Assembly: GCF_007096885.1 (NCBI RefSeq)
Contig: NZ_VJNO01000019.1
Location: 1-64,000, forward strand
DNA length: 64,000 bases
Direction: 5' to 3'
From: Streptomyces sp. 130
GTDB lineage: Bacteria; Actinomycetota; Actinomycetes; Streptomycetales; Streptomycetaceae
Position numbers and translations under genes: made by a program. Shown piece after piece: positions 58,345 through 64,000 of the stretch (positions are counted from its first letter, which is position 1; each line of letters starts with the position of its first letter). Below the pieces are notes generated by a model that was given only the letters and a program-made list of their open reading frames with translations, was not told where the DNA came from and ran no database searches.

Positions 58345-59943
58345 TCAGCGGTCGAGTACGGCGGTGAGCGCCGCCGTCAGCTCCCCCTCCGGGTCGGCCG
58401 CCGAGGCCCTGCCGCGCCAGGCGATGACGCCGTCGGGCCGGACCAGCACCGCGCCCGTGGGCGCCACGCCGTACCGGACGCCCCAGACGCCGTCGCGGTC
58501 GGTGAGCCGGTCGCCGATGCGGTGGGCCACGAGGCCGACCCCCAGGCGCTCGGCGGCGCGTTCCGCGGCGGCGGCCCAGTCGGCGGCCTCCGCCCCGGCC
58601 AGCAGGACGAACCCGGCGCCGAAGAGGTCGAGCGTGGAGAGCGTCCGGGAGCCGTCGGTGAGTTCGACGTGCGGGGCCCGTCCGCCGGGCCGCCCGGTCG
58701 GGTGCCACGGGTCCTCCTGGAGGCTGCCGTCGTCACCGGGCTCGGTGCACACGGCGGCCGAGTGGTACCGGAAGCCGAGGAACTCCCTGGGCGTGGGGAC
58801 GGGGGCGTCGGGGTCGGCCGGGTTGTAGCTGGCCGGCACCCGGCCCTCGGAGACCTTCGCCAGGGCCAGTTCGCGGTCCAGGGTGATCCGGATCACCGGC
58901 CGGCGTTCGGCCTCGTAGGTGTCCAGGAGGCCGGGCCCGGCCTGTCCGCCGAGCACCAGGGCCAGCCGCCAGGACAGGTCGTAGGCGTCCTGGATGGCGA
59001 GGTTGCCGCCCTGGCCGCCGTTGGGCGGGCAGGCGTGCGCGGAGTCACCGGCGAGGAAGACGCGGCCCGTCCGGAAGCGGTCGGCCATCTTGTGGTTGAT
59101 GGGGAAGGACCGGGCGTTGACGAAGGTGACGTCGACCGAGGGATCTCCGATGGCGCGGCGGACCCGCTCCAGGCAGCGTTCCTCGGTGAAGTCCGCCGGG
59201 CTCTCGCCGCGTTCGGGAAAGTAGTCGACCCACAGGGTGTGGCGCTCGGAGCCGTCCAGGATGAAGCTGGAGCCGCTGCCGGGCATGCCGATGACCTCGA
59301 CCGCTCCCTTCTCGACGTACCGCGTCAGATCGGCCTCGAACGTGATGATGTACATGTGCCCGATGACTCCGCCGCCCCGTACGGGGACGCCGAGCATCTC
59401 CCTCACGGGGCTGGTGTTGCCGTCGGCCGCCACCACGTAGTCCGCCTCGACGGTGTAGTGGCGGCCGGAGCGCGCCTCGCGGAGCGTCACGGTGGCCTTG
59501 TCGCCGTCCTGGGTGAGGGAGACGGCCTCGGTGCCGTGGCGCAGTTCCGCGCCCGCGTCCTCGGCGCAGGCCCGGAGTATTCCCTCGACCTGGGCCTGGG
59601 ATATCCAGGCGAGCGGCGGCACCGGGGAGAGCGGCTGGGGGTCGGGCCGGCCCTGCGCCGGGTCGAGGAAGCGCCGGCCGGGGTCGGCCAGGCTGTCGCC
59701 GTGGCTCATGCGGGGCCAGCGCACTTCGCCGAGGGCCTGCTCCAGGCGCTGCCTGACCCCGGGGAGGGTGTGCAGGAGTTCCTGGGCGCGGGTGTTGAGG
59801 CCCCACGCCTTGGGCAGTGGGGCGGCGCCCGGGCGCCGCTCGACCAGCAGGGGGCGTACGCCGCGCGCGGCCAGGCTCAGGGCCGTGGTGAGCCCGGTGT
59901 AGGCCCCGCCGACGACGAGGACGGGAACTCGCTGGACTGACAC
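58345..59943 (-). CDS. FAD-dependent aromatic hydroxylase (phenol monooxygenase-like)
   Basis: The 532-residue flavoprotein is of the PheA/TfdB/PgaE type. It has an N-terminal dinucleotide motif VVGGAYTGLTTALSLAARG (a GxA variant of GxGxxG), the DG motif region YVVAADGNTSPVREMLG, the GD motif GRVFLAGDSAHACPPNGGQGGNLAIQDAYDL, and a C-terminal thioredoxin-like domain (about 430-530). It would hydroxylate a phenolic product with NAD(P)H and O2, possibly with decarboxylation. GTG 59943-59941 has GGAGGT 6 nt upstream. It is the last gene of the minus-strand operon. Confidence 0.9.
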   Translation of the reverse strand: MSVQRVPVLVVGGAYTGLTTALSLAARGVRPLLVERRPGAAPLPKAWGLNTRAQELLHTLPGVRQRLEQALGEVRWPRMSHGDSLADPGRRFLDPAQGRPDPQPLSPVPPLAWISQAQVEGILRACAEDAGAELRHGTEAVSLTQDGDKATVTLREARSGRHYTVEADYVVAADGNTSPVREMLGVPVRGGGVIGHMYIITFEADLTRYVEKGAVEVIGMPGSGSSFILDGSERHTLWVDYFPERGESPADFTEERCLERVRRAIGDPSVDVTFVNARSFPINHKMADRFRTGRVFLAGDSAHACPPNGGQGGNLAIQDAYDLSWRLALVLGGQAGPGLLDTYEAERRPVIRITLDRELALAKVSEGRVPASYNPADPDAPVPTPREFLGFRYHSAAVCTEPGDDGSLQEDPWHPTGRPGGRAPHVELTDGSRTLSTLDLFGAGFVLLAGAEAADWAAAAERAAERLGVGLVAHRIGDRLTDRDGVWGVRYGVAPTGAVLVRPDGVIAWRGRASAADPEGELTAALTAVLDR

Positions 59944-59990
59944 GCGATCTACCTCCGGTGCGATGGTGTGCGGGGTCGGGGGGTACGCCG

Positions 59991-61037
59991 TCACGGGGCG
60001 GTGAGGGTGGCGATGTCGATGACGTAGCGGTAGCGGGCCTCGGCGAGCGTCCGCCACGCGTGCGGGACCCGGGAGGCGGGGATGGTCTCGATCTCGGCGC
60101 CGATGCCGTGCGCCGCGCAGAAGTCGAGCGTCTCCCGTGTCTCGCGGACGCTGCCGATGGACGATCCGGTGATCACCCGGCGGGCGTCGAGCAGCGAGAA
60201 GGTGTTGTACGAGGCGACCGGGTCGCTGGGGGCGCCGACGTTGACCAGGGTGCCGCCCAGGCCGAGCAGGCCCAGGCAGAGGTCCATGTCGAGGGGTGCC
60301 GGGACGGTGTTGAGGAGCAGGTCGAAGTGGCCGCGGAGCGCGGCGAGCTGCCGGTGGTCGCGCAGGTCGGCGAAGCGGGTGGCGCCGAGGCGGTGGGCGT
60401 CCGCCGCCTTCTCCGGCGAGCTGCCCAGCAGGGTGACCTCGGCGCCCAGGACGGCGGCGATCCGCACACCGAGGTGTCCGAGGCCGCCCATGCCGAGGAC
60501 GCCGACGCGGCTTCCCGGGCCGGCCTGCCAGCGGCGCAGCGGTGAGTGGACGGTGACGCCGGCGCAGAGCAGCGGGGCGGCGCGGTCGAGGGGAAGCGCG
60601 TCGGGGATGCGCAGGACGAAGTGTTCCGGGACGACGATGGACCGGCTGTAGCCGCCCTGGGTCACCGTGCCGTCGCGGTCGCGGGCCGAGTACGTCTTGA
60701 CGAAGCCCTCGGCGCAGTACTGCTCCTCGCCCGCCGCGCAGGGGCCGCACTTGCCGCAGGAGCCGACCATGCAGCCGACGCCGACCCGGTCGCCGGGTGC
60801 CAGCGAGGTGACGGCGGCGCCGACCTCCGCGACCACGCCGGTGATCTCGTGGCCGGGGACGAGGGGGAAGAGGGTGCCGCCCCAGTCGTCGTGGCCGAAG
60901 TGCAGGTCGGTGTGGCAGATGCCGCAGTACCGGATGTCGATGCGGATGTCGTCGTCACGCGGGACGCGCCGTTCGATGGCCGTCACGGTGAAGGGGGCGC
61001 CCTTGGCGGGCAGGGTCAGGGCGAGACTGCTGGGCAT
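59991..61037 (-). CDS. Zinc-dependent alcohol dehydrogenase (CAD/YahK-like)
   Basis: The 348-residue medium-chain dehydrogenase has the catalytic zinc site CGICHTDLHFGHDDWGG with PGHEITG, the structural zinc loop GSCGKCGPCAAGEEQYC and the cofactor motif GVLGMGGLGHLGVRIA. This subgroup reduces aromatic and other aldehydes with NADPH. In this cluster it could reduce an aldehyde made after activation of the phenolic acid by the ligase; this is inference. It is 47 nt upstream of the hydroxylase. Confidence 0.92.
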   Translation of the reverse strand: MPSSLALTLPAKGAPFTVTAIERRVPRDDDIRIDIRYCGICHTDLHFGHDDWGGTLFPLVPGHEITGVVAEVGAAVTSLAPGDRVGVGCMVGSCGKCGPCAAGEEQYCAEGFVKTYSARDRDGTVTQGGYSRSIVVPEHFVLRIPDALPLDRAAPLLCAGVTVHSPLRRWQAGPGSRVGVLGMGGLGHLGVRIAAVLGAEVTLLGSSPEKAADAHRLGATRFADLRDHRQLAALRGHFDLLLNTVPAPLDMDLCLGLLGLGGTLVNVGAPSDPVASYNTFSLLDARRVITGSSIGSVRETRETLDFCAAHGIGAEIETIPASRVPHAWRTLAEARYRYVIDIATLTAP

Positions 61038-61217
61038 GACTGATTCCCTTGGACTGGGGGGCAGTTACGGGAAGCGCTCCGGGGCCGCGATGCCGTCCGG
61101 GCACGGTTCGCAGCCTGCCCGGGCGGTGGGAGGCGGCGCCACGGTGGCCCGGTGCAGCATGTTGTGCTGCACGTTGCTGCACCGGTCCGTCGCCGTCGTC
61201 GGGGCCCGACAGGCAGG

Positions 61218-61239
61218 AGGGCCTTCGCGGACAGGCCCT
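61218..61239 (-). terminator. Hairpin at the end of the exporter gene
   Basis: AGGGCCT (61218-61224) and AGGCCCT (61233-61239) form a 7-bp stem overlapping the exporter stop codon (61238-61240). It may reduce read-through into the dehydrogenase gene 200 bp downstream. The rest of 61038-61237 holds no gene; it may carry a promoter. Confidence 0.5.
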
Positions 61240-62635
61240 AGCCGTCCGCCTCGCCCGTCCGCCGGGGCAGTACGGCGATGGCCAGCACGGCGTTGGCCAC
61301 CAGCAGAGCAGCCGCGAGGAGGAGGCTCTCGCGCATGCCCGGTACGAAGTCCTCCGCCAGGAGGGCGCCGAAGACGGCGATGCTGAGGGCACCGCCCGCC
61401 TGGCGGCTGGTGTTGAGCAGGGCCGCCGCCGTGCCGGCCCGTTCCGCGGCGACGCTGTCGAGCATCAGCGATGTCAGCGCCGGCATGGCGAGGGAGCCGC
61501 CGATGCCCAGCGGGATCATCGGCAGGGCGATCAGCCAGCCGGGCGTGTCCGGGCCCACGGCGGCCAGTCCGCAGCACCCGGCGGTGCCGACCAGCAGACC
61601 CGCGACGACCACCGCGCGCGGTCCGTACCGCGCGACGGCCTTCGGGGACAGGTAGTTGAAGTTGGCGGTGATCAGCGCCATCGGCACGAACATCAGGCCG
61701 GCCGAGAACGCGGACTGCCCCCGCTGGTCCTGGAAGAACAGGCTCAGTACGAACACCCCGCCGTAGAAGGCCGCGTTGCAGGCGAAGCCCGCGACGACCG
61801 GTACGGTGACGCACCGCTCCCCGAACAGCCGCAGCGGCAGCATCGGGGCTTTGCTCCGCGCCTCGACGGCCACGAATCCGGCCGCGGCGAACACCGCGGC
61901 GCCCGCCGCGGCCGACACCGTGCCGGTGAAGCCGTGGTGGCCGCCCTCGATCACCGCGAACGTCAGCGCGGCCAGCGCCAGCACGGCCAGCATCTGGCCA
62001 GGCCAGTCGAAGACCGCCGGGCGGCGCGGCGAGTGCGGCGCCCGCAGCAGCGTCAGGAAGCCCGCGAGCCCGGCCGGCACATTGAGGAAGAACACCGCCC
62101 GCCAGGTCCACTCCGTGGTGAGCAGCCCGCCCAGCACGGGCCCCGCGGCGATGGCGACGGCACCGCCCACCGTCCACAGGGCGATGCCGCGCGCCCGTGC
62201 CCGCGGGTCGGGAAAGGCGTGCCGGATCAGCGCCAGCGAGGCGGGCACCATCGCCGCCGCCGCGCTGCCCTGCACCACCCGCGCGGCCGTCAGCGCCCCC
62301 AGTGAAGGCGCCACCCCGCAGGCCAGGGAGGCGGCGGTGAACACGGCCAGGCCCCAGCCGAAGGCGCGGCGCGCGCCCACCGCGTCGGAGAGCGCCCCGG
62401 CGGACAGCATCAGCGCCGCGAACATCAGGGTGTAGCTGTCGGCCACCCACTGGAGGCCGGACAGCGAGCCGCCGAGGTCGTCGCCGACCGCGGGCAGCGC
62501 GACGTTCACCCCGGAGACGTCGAGCGTGATCACGAAGAAACCGAGGACGGCGGCGACCAGCGCCGCGGTGGCCGAGCCGGCCGGCTCCGTCCTCGTCGTC
62601 CGCTCGGTGCCCGTCCCGAATCGTGTAGTGCTCAT
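61238..62635 (-). CDS. MFS exporter, DHA2 (EmrB/QacA) family
   Basis: The 465-residue protein has about twelve to fourteen transmembrane helices and DHA2 motifs: FFVITLDVSGVNVALPAVGDDLG in helix 1, WVADSYTLMFAALMLSAGALSDAVGARRAF with motif A, and WTWRAVFFLNVPAGL (motif C region). It probably exports the cluster product or confers self-resistance. ATG 62635-62633 has GAGGAG upstream; a GTG at 62641 adds two residues. Confidence 0.9.
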   Translation of the reverse strand: MSTTRFGTGTERTTRTEPAGSATAALVAAVLGFFVITLDVSGVNVALPAVGDDLGGSLSGLQWVADSYTLMFAALMLSAGALSDAVGARRAFGWGLAVFTAASLACGVAPSLGALTAARVVQGSAAAAMVPASLALIRHAFPDPRARARGIALWTVGGAVAIAAGPVLGGLLTTEWTWRAVFFLNVPAGLAGFLTLLRAPHSPRRPAVFDWPGQMLAVLALAALTFAVIEGGHHGFTGTVSAAAGAAVFAAAGFVAVEARSKAPMLPLRLFGERCVTVPVVAGFACNAAFYGGVFVLSLFFQDQRGQSAFSAGLMFVPMALITANFNYLSPKAVARYGPRAVVVAGLLVGTAGCCGLAAVGPDTPGWLIALPMIPLGIGGSLAMPALTSLMLDSVAAERAGTAAALLNTSRQAGGALSIAVFGALLAEDFVPGMRESLLLAAALLVANAVLAIAVLPRRTGEADG

Positions 62636-62707
62636 CGGCACCGCTCCTCACCGCGCCGTCCCGTGGGACGGGCTGTCGTCACAACTGTTCCGCACGGACG
62701 CGGAAGG

Positions 62708-63184
62708 TCACCGGTCCAGCTCGATGTGGTAGGTCTCCCGCGGGGTCTGGATGTCGTTGCACGTCAGCTCCCCGGAGGCCCCGCGGTAGGCACCGGTCCC
62801 GCCGGTGACGGCCATCCGTACCGTGTCCGTGCCCTTGGTCCACAGGGACTGCGCGGTGATCTGCCCCTCCGGCAGCAGCACCGACAGCACACAGCTGGTG
62901 GTGATCCGCTCGCCTTCCACCCGGGTCACCTGGCAGGAGCTGCCGTCCTCGCCGACCCGGCGGCCGTCGCGGTAGAGCGTGTCCGCGTAGACGAACTCGT
63001 CACCGACGCTGAGCCCGGGGGCGCCGACGTCCGTCTGGTTGACGCCGTCGTTGCCTATGGCCAGGTCGATGACGGTCGGTGAGGGCGTGGCCCGCGCCGT
63101 GGTGGCCGGTAAGGCGGCCAGGGCCAGGGTCAGCGCGCCGGCGCCGAGGGCGGCGGCGAACAGGGCTGCGTTCTTGTGCGACAT
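62708..63184 (-). CDS. Secreted allene-oxide-cyclase/dirigent-like barrel protein with a TTA codon
   Basis: The 158-residue precursor has a signal peptide (MSHKNAALFAAALGAGALTLALAALP..., cleavage near ATTARA) and a mature beta-barrel domain. That domain shows the AOC/dirigent pattern: GDEFVYADTLYRDGRRVGEDGSSCQVTRV, then VLLPEGQITAQSLW and AVTGGTGAYRGASGELT. Such domains occur beside natural-product genes but few have known roles; plant relatives steer stereochemistry of phenol coupling or cyclisation. Codon 25 (63112-63110) is TTA, inside the signal peptide. Activity outside the cell next to an exporter gene is notable. Confidence 0.82.
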   Translation of the reverse strand: MSHKNAALFAAALGAGALTLALAALPATTARATPSPTVIDLAIGNDGVNQTDVGAPGLSVGDEFVYADTLYRDGRRVGEDGSSCQVTRVEGERITTSCVLSVLLPEGQITAQSLWTKGTDTVRMAVTGGTGAYRGASGELTCNDIQTPRETYHIELDR

Positions 63185-63246
63185 GGGGATCTCCTCCTAC
63201 GTGTCCGGGGCCGGGGCGCCGCAAGGGGCTGTCCGGCGGAAAGGCC

Positions 63247-64000
63247 CTAGTAGACGCCCTCGATGAGCTTGCGGCCGTCCGCCTCGGCCACCGGGTGGAT
63301 GTCCTTCAGGGAGTCCCCGACGCCTCCGGGGCCGGGGACGCGGGTGGCCAGGTCGCGTTCCAGGCTGTTGGGGACGAGCCCGTACCGGGTGAGGTGGTTC
63401 ATCACCACGGCCCCCTCCGCCCCGTAGGGGACCGGCTCGCCCGTGGCGGGGTCGACCACCCGGTAGAGCACGTAGGGGGCGTAGGAGTCGAAGACCACCT
63501 CCCCCGTGCCCTCGGGGCCGGGCCGCTGCACGGTGCCGGAGAGCACGGAGGTGCTGCCGTACGACCCCCGGAACCGGGCCTTCGGGTACAGCTCGGTGGC
63601 GAGGTAGTCGAGGGTGTCGGGGTCCATGTGCGCCCCGGTCCAGATGATCAGGCGCACCTTCTCCTGGATCAGGGCGCGCACCGCGGGGCGTTCGGACATC
63701 CGGGTCAGCAGCGGGGGCGTGGTGATCAGGAAGGCGATGTCCTGGGAACGCAGGACCAGTTCGGCCTGGTCGACGAGGTGGTCGACGTAGGCGGCGGCGC
63801 CGGCGGTGTCGCCCTCGGCCAACAGCCGTTTCACCCAGCGCGGGTCCAGGTCGACGGCGAAGCGGATGCCGTTCCTGGCCCGCGCGATCCGCCGGGAGTA
63901 CTCGCCGAGCATGTGCGGGCCGCTGGGCGCCACGGCCAGCGCGTGCCCCGTGCCGTCGTCGGGGTAGTGGCGGTTCTCCCAGTCCATGTACTGCTCGAAC
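63247..64000 (-). CDS. Adenylate-forming enzyme (PaaK-like, ANL superfamily), 5' end beyond the window
   Basis: The visible 251 codons are the C-terminal part; the frame stays open to base 64000, so the start lies outside. FRGSYGSTSVLSGTV resembles the YGSTE-type motif of ANL enzymes, and YAPYVLYRVVDPATGEPVPYGAEGAVVMNHLTRYGLVPN matches the GExGxxxxTxL region of phenylacetate-CoA ligase-like proteins. It would activate a carboxylic acid as an acyl-adenylate, possibly the PKS product. It appears to be the upstream gene of the minus-strand operon. Confidence 0.7.
   Translation of the reverse strand, partial: FEQYMDWENRHYPDDGTGHALAVAPSGPHMLGEYSRRIARARNGIRFAVDLDPRWVKRLLAEGDTAGAAAYVDHLVDQAELVLRSQDIAFLITTPPLLTRMSERPAVRALIQEKVRLIIWTGAHMDPDTLDYLATELYPKARFRGSYGSTSVLSGTVQRPGPEGTGEVVFDSYAPYVLYRVVDPATGEPVPYGAEGAVVMNHLTRYGLVPNSLERDLATRVPGPGGVGDSLKDIHPVAEADGRKLIEGVY

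Noticed and set aside
1..64000. CRISPR arrays, tRNA or rRNA genes, insertion sequences, integrases
   Set aside because: No spaced direct-repeat array, cloverleaf-like sequence, transposase or integrase motif was seen on either strand.

Overview
The window is high-GC actinobacterial chromosome, almost certainly Streptomyces. Evidence: strong G/C bias at third codon positions, GTG and TTG starts, many start/stop overlaps, and genus-typical families such as DUF5753 helix-turn-helix/DUF397 pairs, tandem CNNM-CBS proteins and a divergent EF-Tu. The gene order around bioF/bioBAD, purB and the extra tuf gene resembles, from memory, the SCO1240-SCO1330 part of the S. coelicolor core. About 60 genes are called. 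Three TTA codons, which are rare in this genus and imply control by the bldA tRNA, were noticed: in the DUF397 gene, the LuxR-type regulator and the secreted barrel protein.

Layout. 1-116: a G/C-only run that is probably an assembly-edge artefact. 131-4170: a Phd/YefM-type antitoxin, a ClpP homologue without its catalytic Ser and His, a probable c-di-AMP (ydaO/yuaA) riboswitch ahead of a secreted NlpC/P60 hydrolase, and a WhiJ-like set (HATPase, XRE-DUF5753, DUF397). 4184-8682: biotin genes, bioF divergent from bioB-bioA-bioD. 8924-16693: P450, GNAT, two CNNM-CBS membrane proteins, a GDSL hydrolase, purB, a mismatch DNA glycosylase and an unknown gene. 16975-31771: regulators (ROK, GntR, MocR, two Lrp), two transporters or enzymes paired with them, a SWIM-protein operon, an ACT-GNAT fusion, a PLP trans-sulfuration enzyme, a DUF885 peptidase and a rhodanese. 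31761-36844: sbcC-sbcD and yigZ. 36904-52062: housekeeping genes, a divergent EF-Tu, uppP, a universal stress protein and lnt.

52362-64000 and beyond is an accessory biosynthetic cluster. It has a TetR regulator, a single-module iterative type I PKS (KS-AT-degenerate DH-ACP, the layout of orsellinic acid synthases) and a TTA-containing LuxR regulator. A minus-strand operon follows: adenylate-forming enzyme (cut by the window edge), secreted allene-oxide-cyclase/dirigent-like barrel protein, DHA2 exporter, zinc alcohol dehydrogenase and FAD phenol-type hydroxylase. The likely logic is that the PKS makes a small phenolic acid, the ligase, dehydrogenase and hydroxylase tailor it, and the exporter and barrel protein act at or outside the membrane. 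A palindrome at 57160-57181 in the PKS/LuxR intergenic region shares a core with a site upstream of tetR, so TetR may control both.

Most notable regulatory signals: (i) a match to the RecA-independent DNA-damage promoter (TTGTCRGTG-N8-TANNNT, bound by PafBC in mycobacteria) immediately ahead of the SWIM operon, and a near match with identical spacing ahead of the unknown gene beside the DNA glycosylase; (ii) a DasR-type operator over the -35 box of the GntR gene; (iii) many -10 boxes placed so that transcripts would be leaderless; (iv) long hairpins between convergent genes that contain one or both stop codons.
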